Source: JBBSEZ01 sp038239195 (GTDB lineage: Bacteria; Planctomycetota; Planctomycetia; Gemmatales; Gemmataceae). From it: a DNA stretch of 43,605 bases. The stretch spans positions 1 to 43,605 of the forward strand of contig JBBSEZ010000019.1 in assembly GCA_038239195.1 (NCBI GenBank). The letters run 5' to 3'. The position numbers and the translations under genes are program-made. This document shows positions 22,467 through 31,206 of the stretch, piece after piece. Numbering within the stretch: the first letter of the stretch is position 1; each line of letters opens with the position of its first letter. A model generated the notes under the pieces. The model made no database searches. It was not told the DNA's origin and saw only the letters and a list, made by a program, of their open reading frames with translations.

Positions 22467-24043
22467 GCATCGCGAACCGGCTCTCTCTGTTCTTCCTGAC
22501 CGCCTTGGCTCTGGTGCTGGTTGGCTTCTCGCTGACGCTCTACCTCCTTGCGAGCCGGCACTTGCACGCCCAGGCGGACGACCGGCTCGACGCCGCCATG
22601 CACACTCTGGTCGCGGCCATCGAGGTTCACCCCGGCGACGTCGAGTGGGAGCCCCTCGAAAGGCGGGTGATGATGGGCGAAGATCCTGCCCTCGGTCAAG
22701 TCCGCTGGGCGGTCCACGACCTACAGGGGCGGCTGGTGGATTGTTCCCTCAACCTCGAACGCCCCAAGGGGCACGAGCCGCCTCGTCGCGGGCGAGGCTG
22801 GCGAGTTCGGGCTCATCGGGTGCGTGCGGGGAAGTTCGAGCCGGAGCCCGTCGAGGATCGGCAGGAGCAGATACGGGGCGAGCTCTCCGAGAGCTTCGGC
22901 CGCTCGCAACTTCCTGGCTCCGTCACCTTGCCGAAGGACCGGACCTACCACGGGGACGGGTTGGTTTTGACCGTGGCGGTTTCCGAGGTGCCAATGCGCG
23001 GCACCCTGGACCAACTGGCCTGGACGATGGCGGGCGTCTCGGTGGCGATCTGGCTGAGTGCTGCCTTCTGGGGGCAGTGGTTGTGCCGCCGCGCCCTCCG
23101 TCCGATCCTCCAGATGGCGGCCTCGGCTCGTGAGATCCGGCAGCACCCCGACGCGGGCGCCTTTCTCCCCGTTCTCCCCGTCCCTCCCACACGAGACGAA
23201 TTCGAAGAGCTTGGCCGTGCCTTCAACGACCTGCTTGCGAGCCTCCGAGAGTCGTTGGAGCGTCAACAGCGGTTCACCGGGGATGCGTCCCACCAGTTGC
23301 GGACCCCGCTGACGGCGATGCTCGGTAAGATCGACGTGGCCTTGCGACAGGAACGCACTCCGGCCGAATACCAGCGAACCTTGCAGGCGCTGCGTCGGCG
23401 TGGCGACGAGCTTCACCAGATCATCGAATCGCTTCTGTTCCTCGCGCGGGCCGATACCGCATCCCCCCTGCCGGACACGATCGTGTTCGACCTCGGCGAG
23501 TGGTGCCAGTCCTGGCTCGAACATTGGGCCGATCACCCTCGCGCTGCCGACTTCGGCATCCGAGTGGACTGCGGGGGCGCCCTCGTTCGCACCCAGCCCG
23601 CCCTCCTCGGCCAGGTCCTCGACAACCTCCTCGACAACGCCTGCAAGTACAGCGAAGCGGGGGCGCCGATCATACTGACCGTAAAGGTGGGGCCGGGAGA
23701 GGCCATCCTCACCGTGGCAGACAAGGGCTTCGGCCTCCAGCCGGACGAACGGGCCCTCGTCTTTCACCCCTTTTACCGCGCTCCTCACGCCCGCTGGCTG
23801 GGCAAGCCGGGCGTCGGCCTCGGGCTTTCCGTGGCTCAGCGCCTCGTGGCCATGATGGGCGGGACGCTCGCGGTGTGGAGTGAACCGGGGCAAGGGAGCC
23901 AATTCAGCGTGGCGCTCCCGTCGCCCGGGGAAGCTGAAGAGGGTAGGCGAGCGCCGGGAGATGCAAAGGACGCGCTGGCGACACAACACGGACAGGTGGG
24001 GGCCGCACGCCCCGACATTTCCAGGTCGGCTCGCCCGGCATGA
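22463..24043 (+). CDS. Sensor histidine kinase of the OmpR-type pair
   Basis: 526 residues from a GTG that overlaps the regulator's stop. It has membrane helices at about 8-28 and 180-205 flanking a periplasmic sensor region of about 150 residues, then a HAMP-like linker. The DHp has His277 (GDASHQLRTPLTAM). The ATPase domain has LLDNACKYSEAG (N box), VADKGFGLQ (G1) and GVGLGLSVA (G2). All catalytic parts are present. About 50 low-complexity residues trail the ATPase. The signal is unknown, but the adjacent pump suggests a toxic compound or metal. Confidence 0.93.
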   Translation: MSIANRLSLFFLTALALVLVGFSLTLYLLASRHLHAQADDRLDAAMHTLVAAIEVHPGDVEWEPLERRVMMGEDPALGQVRWAVHDLQGRLVDCSLNLERPKGHEPPRRGRGWRVRAHRVRAGKFEPEPVEDRQEQIRGELSESFGRSQLPGSVTLPKDRTYHGDGLVLTVAVSEVPMRGTLDQLAWTMAGVSVAIWLSAAFWGQWLCRRALRPILQMAASAREIRQHPDAGAFLPVLPVPPTRDEFEELGRAFNDLLASLRESLERQQRFTGDASHQLRTPLTAMLGKIDVALRQERTPAEYQRTLQALRRRGDELHQIIESLLFLARADTASPLPDTIVFDLGEWCQSWLEHWADHPRAADFGIRVDCGGALVRTQPALLGQVLDNLLDNACKYSEAGAPIILTVKVGPGEAILTVADKGFGLQPDERALVFHPFYRAPHARWLGKPGVGLGLSVAQRLVAMMGGTLAVWSEPGQGSQFSVALPSPGEAEEGRRAPGDAKDALATQHGQVGAARPDISRSARPA

Positions 24044-24045
24044 GG

Positions 24046-24065
24046 AGAATTTAGCCAGAATTTAT
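24046..24065 (+). promoter_or_regulatory. Candidate operator: AGAATTTA direct repeat upstream of the efflux genes
   Basis: AGAATTTA at 24046-24053 and again at 24057-24064, 11 nt apart start to start, the spacing typical for OmpR/PhoB-type dimers. The part AGCCAGAATTTAT is identical to 21661-21673 upstream of the regulator. It lies about 110 nt before the start of the outer-membrane factor gene. Confidence 0.55.
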
Positions 24066-24171
24066 ATGTCCTCGGCCCAAGATGCCGATCAAGAAGAAGA
24101 GGCCAGCATGGTGGCAGCGAGATAGCTCTGGCACGTGGCCGCTGGTTCCTTCAGTCGTATTCGGGAGAAGC

Positions 24172-25857
24172 ATGATGCCAGGCTCGCTATCCTACGCTGC
24201 TTCACAGTTCGCGATCATGCGCCAACCGACGGCTATCTGCCTGGTCGCCCTTGTTCTGCTCGTCGGCTGCGACAGCACGACTCCTCGCATTCTGCCGCAC
24301 CATGCTCCCTCTCGAGCATCGATCGATCTTGTGGAGCCAAGCGGGGGCGAATCAGCCGCAGTTATTCGTCACCCGGGCCCCTCGCCCCAAGAAGGTTCGG
24401 TGGGGCCGAGCGGCAAGAAGGTCCTTCAGACGTCAGCGGTGTCCTCTGCGGGGGCCGGGCCCGGAACGCCCGCGCCACGGCCTGCTGCAACGGGGCAGTA
24501 CACCAGCCCCGAGGTGCTGCCTGCTCTTACGCAGGCCCCCGCCGAGCTCAAACTCGCGACGAACGGCGACGTCTGGTCCTTCACCCTCTCGCGCGCCCTT
24601 GCCCAGTCGTTGTTTACCAATCCAGACCTGGTGACTCTGCGCGGGCAGGTGAGCGTGAACGAGGCCGCCGTGGGAGTTGCGGAAACCTATCCGTGGAACC
24701 CTTTTGTGCAGGCACAGTTCTTCCCGCGAGGACACCCGTTCGTTGCCAACACGCCGGGGATGCCCGCATCCGGCACGGGATATTCGAACTATTACGTCTG
24801 GGCGATGCAGCGGTTCGAGCTAGGCCACCAGCGGAGCTATCGCATCGACAGTGCGATGGCGGCCATGAATCAGGTGCAGTGGAACATTTTTCAAGGGGAA
24901 TTGCTGAACGTCGCCCTGACGACGAGGCTTTACTTCTCGGCCCTCTATCAGAAGGAACTTCACGACCTGGCCCGAGAGACCGCGGAGTTGAACGAGCACC
25001 TGCTCGAGGTCGTGGAACGACGTTTCAAGGCCAACCTGGCCAAGGCAGCCGACGTGCTGACGACAAGAGTTGTTGCACGCCAATCGCGCCGTCAGAGCGA
25101 ACTGGCGAGGACCACCTACGAGGCCGCCATGCTGGCACTTCGCCAGCAGTTGAATCTGCCCATGGATGCCCCGGTGGTTCTCGCCGAACGGTTGGCCGAC
25201 GTCCGATGGCTTTCCCTCCAGCCCGAGGGCGGCGCGTTGGCCGAACATCTTCTGGCCGCGGAGCTCGTGGAGGGGCGCCCCGACGTCCGCGCGGCCCAGG
25301 CCGGCGTGAAAGTGTTCCAGGCCAACCTCGGGCTGGCGCGCGCCGCGCGAATCCCGGACATTCAGGCCGGCCCCATCTATGAGACTGCTTCGGACACCTC
25401 TCAGTACCTGGGGCTGCGCGTGCAAATGAACCTCCCCATCTTCGACACCGGAACGCCCCTGGTTCGGCAACGGGAGGCCGAAGTGAATCAACAGCAATTG
25501 ACCTATGAGCAATTGAAAGTCCGGGCCACCCTGGAAGCAGAGGCGGCCATCAACCAATTCGAGCGCGTTCGGAAGTCAGCCGAGAAGGCAGCATCGGCCC
25601 GCTCGGGCACCATCGCGTCCGAGTTGACGGAAATCAACAGACAATTCGAGGCCGGGCAGGCGGACGTCCTGGCCGTCCTTGCCACGCAAACCAACTTGCT
25701 CCAGGAACGGCGGCTCTCTCTGGACTTGCTCAATCAGTTGGCGCAGTCGGCGAGCGCGGTGATTCAGACAACCGGGCTACCTCTCAGACGGGTCATCCAC
25801 CTGTGCGCGGACCGATTGGCGCAGCCAGTCGCACCGGAGGCGGCAAAAGCACCCTGA
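24172..25857 (+). CDS. Outer-membrane efflux factor (TolC/OprM type lipoprotein)
   Basis: 561 residues. ATG 24172 is chosen for GGGAG just upstream; 24217 is an internal alternative. The signal sequence ends in the lipobox ALVLLVGC. A linker rich in Pro/Ser/Gly of about 110 residues leads to two outer-membrane-factor repeats of the TolC type (LSRALAQSLFTNPDLVTLRG; RIPDIQAGPIYETASDTSQY; long helices with RFKANLAKAADVLTTRVV and RQFEAGQADVLAVLATQTNL). It forms the outer-membrane channel of the tripartite pump encoded with the two genes downstream. A long palindrome separates it from the adaptor gene. Confidence 0.92.
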   Translation: MMPGSLSYAASQFAIMRQPTAICLVALVLLVGCDSTTPRILPHHAPSRASIDLVEPSGGESAAVIRHPGPSPQEGSVGPSGKKVLQTSAVSSAGAGPGTPAPRPAATGQYTSPEVLPALTQAPAELKLATNGDVWSFTLSRALAQSLFTNPDLVTLRGQVSVNEAAVGVAETYPWNPFVQAQFFPRGHPFVANTPGMPASGTGYSNYYVWAMQRFELGHQRSYRIDSAMAAMNQVQWNIFQGELLNVALTTRLYFSALYQKELHDLARETAELNEHLLEVVERRFKANLAKAADVLTTRVVARQSRRQSELARTTYEAAMLALRQQLNLPMDAPVVLAERLADVRWLSLQPEGGALAEHLLAAELVEGRPDVRAAQAGVKVFQANLGLARAARIPDIQAGPIYETASDTSQYLGLRVQMNLPIFDTGTPLVRQREAEVNQQQLTYEQLKVRATLEAEAAINQFERVRKSAEKAASARSGTIASELTEINRQFEAGQADVLAVLATQTNLLQERRLSLDLLNQLAQSASAVIQTTGLPLRRVIHLCADRLAQPVAPEAAKAP

Positions 25858-25902
25858 CACCCTGTACGCCCCCTTTGGGCCACCGGTAGGAAAAGGCAAT
25901 CT

Positions 25903-25962
25903 TGTAGGACGGCTCTCCTGAGCCGTCCTACAGGATGGACGGCTCAGGAGAGCCGTCCTACA
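25903..25962. repeat. Palindrome with 26-bp perfect arms between efflux genes
   Basis: Arms 25903-25928 (TGTAGGACGGCTCTCCTGAG...) and 25937-25962 are exact reverse complements around an 8-nt loop. In the RNA this is a very strong hairpin inside the efflux operon and could lower expression of the adaptor and pump relative to the channel. It ends in GTCCTACA; hairpins at 38581-38632 also end in GTCC(C)TAC. Confidence 0.9.
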
Positions 25963-26005
25963 GGGAACCAACTCCTGCCGCTCGCCTTGCCATGAGGAAG
26001 CTACG

Positions 26006-27295
26006 ATGACTGTGCTTGTAAATTCCCTGCGGGCCTTCTCTCTGTTCGTCGCCCTGGTCCTCGTCGCCGCAACAGCGGGCTGTCGTCCTGGCGCGCCCCC
26101 CGCCCCGCAAGAGGAACATCCCCAGGCCCCGGTGCAGGCGGGGCCCGCCCGGGGGATCGTGATGGGCGAGTGGACTGACCTGTTCGGCACTACGCTACCT
26201 CTTCCGAACCGCTCGGCCCGCATCAGTACCACGGTGGAAGGACGCGTGGTGTCGGTACTCGGCGACGGCAAAGGTTCCGTGGTGGTCGAAGGGCAGCAGG
26301 TCAAGGCGGGCCAGGTCATCCTCCAGATGGACGACCGTGTTCTTCGCGCCAACCGCGCCAAACTCCAGGCGATGTTCGACGAACTGAAAGAACACCAGAA
26401 ACAGGCCGGGTACGCCCTGGAACTGGCGACGATCGACGTCAACCGGCTGAAGGAATTACTCCGGAGCAGTCCGACCGGTGGCTCGCTCCCGCTGGTGTCC
26501 CGGGTCGAACTGGAGAAAGCTACCGTTATGCAGAAGGATGCTCGGTCGAAACAGAAAGCCGGGGAAGAAAAGGATGCTGCGGCCCGAGCCGATCTGAAAG
26601 CGATGGACGAACAGATGAAATTCTACACCCTTCGAGCGCCGATCGATGGCCGGCTGGGCATCGTTCTGGCCGTCCCCGGGCAGACGCTGAGCCCGGGCAC
26701 CGTGGTGGCCGACGTGGTGGACCTCAACGAGATCGACGTTCTTTGTTACGCCCCCCCGGCCGTCGCTGCCGCGCTTGTCCTCGACCAGCGCGCAAAACTC
26801 GTTCTGGAAGAAACGGCCTCTGCAGATGCCAAACAATCGCTGCCGGGCAAGGTGGTCTTCATCGGCCTGCAGTCCCAGCCGGAGACCGGCAACGTCGCGG
26901 TCAAGGTTCGGTTCCCCAACCCGGGACTTCGGCTGAGGGCCCATGCGGTTGTCCGGGTGTACGTGTTGACCAAACCGGAGCAGAAACGCCTTACCATCCC
27001 CGAGGCGGCCGTCATGGAAGACCTCGAAGTCCCGACCGTGGTGGCGGTCCTGAACGTCAAGACCGAGAAGAAGAACGGCGAAGAAGTAAAGGTCGGGAAG
27101 GTGCGGAAGCTCCAGGTCGTCCCCGGCGTCCGCGACCGGGATCGGCGCGTTGTCGAAATCCTCGGCCTGGAAGACCCGGTCACGAAGAAGAAGGTTGACC
27201 CCAAGAGCGTGCTGTTCGTGACGGCGGGGGGGCACGGCCTCCAGAACGACGACGTCGTCGAGATCAAGAAAGAAGTGCAGAAGGAAGCGAAGTAA
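26006..27295 (+). CDS. RND periplasmic adaptor (membrane fusion protein)
   Basis: 429 residues from ATG 26006 with GAGGAAGC upstream. The lipoprotein signal ends at VAATAGC. The MFP order is visible: barrel-sandwich half (STTVEGRVVSVLGDGKGS, VKAGQVILQMDD), a helical hairpin of about 90 residues rich in Lys/Glu, the second half motif (FYTLRAPIDGRLGIVLAVPG) and beta-barrel domains. It bridges the RND pump and the outer-membrane factor. The pump gene begins 25 nt downstream. Confidence 0.93.
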   Translation: MTVLVNSLRAFSLFVALVLVAATAGCRPGAPPAPQEEHPQAPVQAGPARGIVMGEWTDLFGTTLPLPNRSARISTTVEGRVVSVLGDGKGSVVVEGQQVKAGQVILQMDDRVLRANRAKLQAMFDELKEHQKQAGYALELATIDVNRLKELLRSSPTGGSLPLVSRVELEKATVMQKDARSKQKAGEEKDAAARADLKAMDEQMKFYTLRAPIDGRLGIVLAVPGQTLSPGTVVADVVDLNEIDVLCYAPPAVAAALVLDQRAKLVLEETASADAKQSLPGKVVFIGLQSQPETGNVAVKVRFPNPGLRLRAHAVVRVYVLTKPEQKRLTIPEAAVMEDLEVPTVVAVLNVKTEKKNGEEVKVGKVRKLQVVPGVRDRDRRVVEILGLEDPVTKKKVDPKSVLFVTAGGHGLQNDDVVEIKKEVQKEAK

Positions 27296-27320
27296 CCGGG
27301 CCCCCAAGGCGACTCCCTTC

Positions 27321-30300
27321 ATGTTCAACATCGCATCGAAAGCGCGCCCCGTTTTTGGGGCCGTGGTGCTCACGGCCGGCCTCTTGACGGCAGGGGGCAT
27401 CTACAGCGTCACACGCATGCCCAGCGGCATCTACCCCGAAGTCACCTTCCCCCGTGTCGCCGTGGTCGCCAAGAAACCGGGGCTCGATCTGGTCAGCACG
27501 GAGTTGCAGGTCACCCGTCCGCTGGAATTGGCGGTCAGCTCCGTACTGGGAGTACGTCGGGTTCGCTCCGCGTCCATCCGGGGGGGGAGCGACCTGTCCA
27601 TCGATTTCGCGCCCGGCACGGACATGACCCAGGCCCTTCAGCTCACCTGGAACCGCATCGGTGCGGCTCGCGGGCAGCTGCCTCCCGACGTCGAGCTGAC
27701 CGTCGAACAGATGACGCCCTCGGTCTTCCCCATCCTGTCGGTGGTATTGACCGGCGGCAACAGCCCGGCCCAACTCCGAGACTACGCCTTCTACGAACTG
27801 GCCCCGCAAATCAAGACCATCCCCGACGTACTCTACGCCAACGTCGCGGGGGGCGACCTCCGGGAGATCGAGGTCGTAGCCCGGCCGGACAGCCTGCTGG
27901 CAGCCGACATGTCCGCCGCGGACCTGGCCGATCAGATCGGTCGGGCCCACCGCCTTCAGCCGGTGGGCCGCATCGAGGGGGCCCCACTCGCCTTCCAGAT
28001 TCTCGTCAATACCCAGGGGGAGACGGCCCGCCACATCGAAGATCTGGTCGTGTCCACGAAAAACGGCCAGCCGCTGAGGGTGCGGGACGTGGCGGACGTC
28101 AAGATGCTGCACCAGGACCGGGTACACTCCGTCGGGTTCGAGGGGCAGGACGCAGTCGTGGTAACGATCTTCCGCCAACTGCGAGGCAACACGCTGAACA
28201 TTTCCCGCGACGTGCGCGAACTGCTCGGGCGACAACCGCCACCCCGCAACATCCGCGCCACAGTGGCCTACGATCAGGCGCACTTCGTCAACACGGCCGT
28301 GGACAACGTGCGCGACGCGATCTTGGTCGGCAGCCTGTTCAGCATCCTGATCCTGCTCGCCTTCTTGCGCAGCTGGCGGGCCACGCTGATCTCGGCCCTG
28401 GCGACCCCGACGACCCTGGCCATCACCTTCCTCTTCCTCCACTGGGTGGGCGCCACGCTGAACCTGATGTCGCTCGGCGGGCTGGCCGTGGCTATCGGGC
28501 TGATCATCGACGACACCGTGGTAGTCATCGAGAACATTGCGCGGCACCTGACCCCAGGCCACGGACGGGGCCAGGCGAGCGGCAGCGTTGGGAAGCCCCC
28601 CGAGAAGAGTCGTGCCTGGTATAAGCCCTGGACCTGGGGCCGCAAGTCGGCACCCTTGGCGACGCCCCCGTTGGAAGGCTCGGCCCTCACTCCGCCGGTG
28701 GACGGGGGGCTGGCCTCCAGCGCTGCGGCCACGCAGCCGGAGCGCGATCCGGTGGACGCGGCCTCCTCCGAGATCACGGGGGCCGTCATTGGGTCCACTC
28801 TCACGACGGTGATCGTGTTCGTGCCGCTGGCACTCATCGCCGGGGTATACGGCCAGTTCTTCGCCTCGCTTAGTTGGTCCCTCTCGATTGCCGTCCTGGT
28901 ATCGATGGTCATCAGCCTGACCTTGATCCCCGTCTTCGCGGTCAAGTTCCTGGCCGGCCGGCCCATGCCCGAGCCGGGGCCGATCTATCAGTTTTTCGCC
29001 GACCGCTACGAGAAGATGTTCGAGGCTACTCTGCAATTTCCGTGGGCGACGCTGATGGTTTCCTTCGCCGCCATGGGACTGGGCGTGGTGCTCCTCACCG
29101 GAATCCCCAACTGGTCCGAGAACCAGAAGCCTGGCCAGGCGCCTCCGGAGCCACTCGTCAAAGGGGTGGAGACCGGTTTGATGCCCACGATGGACGAGGG
29201 CTCCTTCACCCTCGATTACTTCGCCCCGACCGGCACCCCTCTGAGCTGCACGGAGGAGATGGGCCTCAAACTCGAAGAGGTGCTCATGGAAAACCCGGAC
29301 GTCGAGGTCTACGTCCGGCGCACCGGCACCCAGATGGGCCTGTTTGCAACCAAGACCAATCGCGGGGACATTCAGGTCTCACTCCGGCCTGCGGAGGACG
29401 ACTTCTGGAGCCTGCTGACGAAGCCCGTTCGTCCCCCTCTCGAAGAGATCCAGGAGGAGTTGAAAGCGGAAGGCAAAGAGGCGATTCGCCGCAAGTACCG
29501 CCGCCGCCCCATGGCTCAGGTCATGAAGGAAATCGAGGAGAAGATCAAGGAGCACTTCGCGCAGAACCAGCTCAAGACCGAGCTGATCCAGATCATGCAA
29601 GACCAACTGAACGACCTGTCCGGCCAAAACAAGCCGTTGGAGGTCAAGCTATTCGGCCCCGATTACGCTCAGCTCCGGCCCATGGCCGAGGCGGTCGCCG
29701 AGGCCTTCGAGAAGAAGGGAAAGGGGCGCGGCATCAAGGAAGTCAATAGCCACGTCTTCGCGGGCAACCCGGACCTGATGGTCCAGGTGAAGGGGTACTG
29801 GGCGGCGCGGGGGCTGACCGCCCTCGAAGTCGAGCGTCAGCTGCGGGCGATGTACCTCGGGCAAATCGCGACGCAGGTACACGAGTCTTCCTTGCGGATC
29901 ACGGACGTACGGGTTCGCTATCCGGATGCCCTCCGCTTCGGCCGTCATCGCTTCGACCCCGAGCTCCTACTCCAGCAACCGATTCTGTTGCCAGCCGGGC
30001 TCGTCGGGGCACCGTCGGCCATCCCTGGGGGCCCCCTCCCCGGGCCGGCCCGGACAGTCCCGCTCTCCGCCGTGGCTCGCCTGGAGCGCCTCCGTACGCC
30101 CGACGAGCAAGTGCGCGAGAACCAGCAGCCGGTCGTCATCGTGACCGCCGAGCAGAACGAAGACGAGGCCGGCCTCGGCTCCGTCGTTGCCGACATCCGC
30201 CAGTGGATGGGGGACGTCCCCATGCCCCCCGGCTACCGCTGGGAGTTGGGCGGGCACTACATCCAGCAACAAGAGGCGTTCCGCAGTCTGACCTTCGTGA

Positions 30301-30854
30301 TGATAGGGGCCATCCTTCTCATCTACATCGTGCTGGCGTTCCAGTTCCGCTCGGTGGTGTTGCCGCTTTTGATCTTCCTGGAACAGCCGCTCTCGTTGGT
30401 CAGCGGTCTCTTCGCCCTGTGGATCACAAAGACCCCGCTCAACGTCTCCAGCTACATGGGTGCCATTCTCTTGATCGGACTGGACATGAAAAATGGCATC
30501 CTGCTGGTCGAGTACATTCAGCAGCTACTCCACGAGGGCATGGAGCTGCGGCCCGCGCTGCTGCTGGCCGGACGGGTCCGCTTCCGGCCTATCCTGATGA
30601 CGAGCATGGCGGCGATCCTTGGGCTCCTTCCTCTCGCCCTGGGCATCGGGCCGGGGGCACAGATGCAGCAGCCGCTGGCCATCATGGTCATGGGTGGGCT
30701 CATCGCCAACATGCTTTTCACGCGCATGGTCATCCGAGCAGGGTATCTGCTGCTGGAGGGCCGCAGAGTCAAGCTAGCGGTCCCGACGCAGCCTGGGGAA
30801 GGACCGGTGCCGCTCCCGGTTACAGCCGCGGATGGTTCGCTGGCGCCTACCTGA
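27321..30854 (+). CDS. RND efflux pump, inner-membrane transporter
   Basis: 1177 residues, longer than the usual 1030-1050. It has twelve membrane helices and two periplasmic porter domains. Proton relay residues are present: Asp397-Asp398 in GLIIDDTVVVIENIA and a Lys in GLDMKNGILLVEY, so it should be proton driven. Typical RND strands are RMPSGIYPEVTFPRVAVVA and GRVRFRPILMTSMAAILGLL. Two insertions explain the length: about 65 Pro/Gly/Ser-rich residues (414-478) in the cytoplasmic loop after TM4, and a charged helical stretch of about 70 residues near 29400-29640. It lacks the single-Asp pattern of heavy-metal pumps, so the substrate may be organic. A weak AAGG precedes the ATG. Confidence 0.94.
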   Translation: MFNIASKARPVFGAVVLTAGLLTAGGIYSVTRMPSGIYPEVTFPRVAVVAKKPGLDLVSTELQVTRPLELAVSSVLGVRRVRSASIRGGSDLSIDFAPGTDMTQALQLTWNRIGAARGQLPPDVELTVEQMTPSVFPILSVVLTGGNSPAQLRDYAFYELAPQIKTIPDVLYANVAGGDLREIEVVARPDSLLAADMSAADLADQIGRAHRLQPVGRIEGAPLAFQILVNTQGETARHIEDLVVSTKNGQPLRVRDVADVKMLHQDRVHSVGFEGQDAVVVTIFRQLRGNTLNISRDVRELLGRQPPPRNIRATVAYDQAHFVNTAVDNVRDAILVGSLFSILILLAFLRSWRATLISALATPTTLAITFLFLHWVGATLNLMSLGGLAVAIGLIIDDTVVVIENIARHLTPGHGRGQASGSVGKPPEKSRAWYKPWTWGRKSAPLATPPLEGSALTPPVDGGLASSAAATQPERDPVDAASSEITGAVIGSTLTTVIVFVPLALIAGVYGQFFASLSWSLSIAVLVSMVISLTLIPVFAVKFLAGRPMPEPGPIYQFFADRYEKMFEATLQFPWATLMVSFAAMGLGVVLLTGIPNWSENQKPGQAPPEPLVKGVETGLMPTMDEGSFTLDYFAPTGTPLSCTEEMGLKLEEVLMENPDVEVYVRRTGTQMGLFATKTNRGDIQVSLRPAEDDFWSLLTKPVRPPLEEIQEELKAEGKEAIRRKYRRRPMAQVMKEIEEKIKEHFAQNQLKTELIQIMQDQLNDLSGQNKPLEVKLFGPDYAQLRPMAEAVAEAFEKKGKGRGIKEVNSHVFAGNPDLMVQVKGYWAARGLTALEVERQLRAMYLGQIATQVHESSLRITDVRVRYPDALRFGRHRFDPELLLQQPILLPAGLVGAPSAIPGGPLPGPARTVPLSAVARLERLRTPDEQVRENQQPVVIVTAEQNEDEAGLGSVVADIRQWMGDVPMPPGYRWELGGHYIQQQEAFRSLTFVMIGAILLIYIVLAFQFRSVVLPLLIFLEQPLSLVSGLFALWITKTPLNVSSYMGAILLIGLDMKNGILLVEYIQQLLHEGMELRPALLLAGRVRFRPILMTSMAAILGLLPLALGIGPGAQMQQPLAIMVMGGLIANMLFTRMVIRAGYLLLEGRRVKLAVPTQPGEGPVPLPVTAADGSLAPT

Positions 30855-31184
30855 ATGGCATCGCGTGCCTCGCTGCTATCTGCTGGGACCGGCGGTCAGG
30901 GACGGGCCTTCGCAGCGTTGTGCCGGTAGCGCAGGACGCGCACCACCTCGCTCGTGATCGTCCCTTCGACACGAGAGCGATCTGGACGAGCAGGCGCACG
31001 AGGGCCTCCCGCGAACGAGACGGGCCCAGCGGGGGCAAAGTCGGCGGGGCCGCGATTCGGAACTGCTACCCCGCCGCAAGGCACGGCCTGGTAGGAGTTA
31101 TCATCCCCGGCCGGTCCGGGCGGTTGTCGGCGAGCTCCATCGCCTGCTTCGGTGATTGTAGCCTGGCGCTGCCCCTGGCCATCC
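30855..31184. other. 330-nt gap between convergent genes, no clear gene
   Basis: No frame here shows a start, ribosome-binding site and family signature together. On the minus strand two overlapping frames read REALVRLLVQIALVSKG and TITSEVVRVLRYRHNAAKAR, which together look like one short coding fragment broken by a frameshift. I do not recognise it. A hairpin closes the region at 31185-31206. Confidence 0.5.
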
Positions 31185-31206
31185 GCACCGCGACCCTCGG
31201 CGGTGC
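31185..31206 (-). terminator. Hairpin directly after the NtrC-type regulator gene
   Basis: GCACCGC (31185-31191) pairs with GCGGTGC (31200-31206) around an 8-nt loop, immediately beyond the stop codon of the minus-strand regulator. No T-run follows, so terminator function is tentative. Confidence 0.5.

Noticed and set aside
26456..29036. Long minus-strand frames opposite the adaptor and pump genes
   Set aside because: No start signals or motifs; the plus-strand genes are certain.
30847..31084. Short minus-strand ORFs between the RND pump and the NtrC regulator
   Set aside because: No ribosome-binding site or known domain; at best a frameshifted fragment, noted as such.
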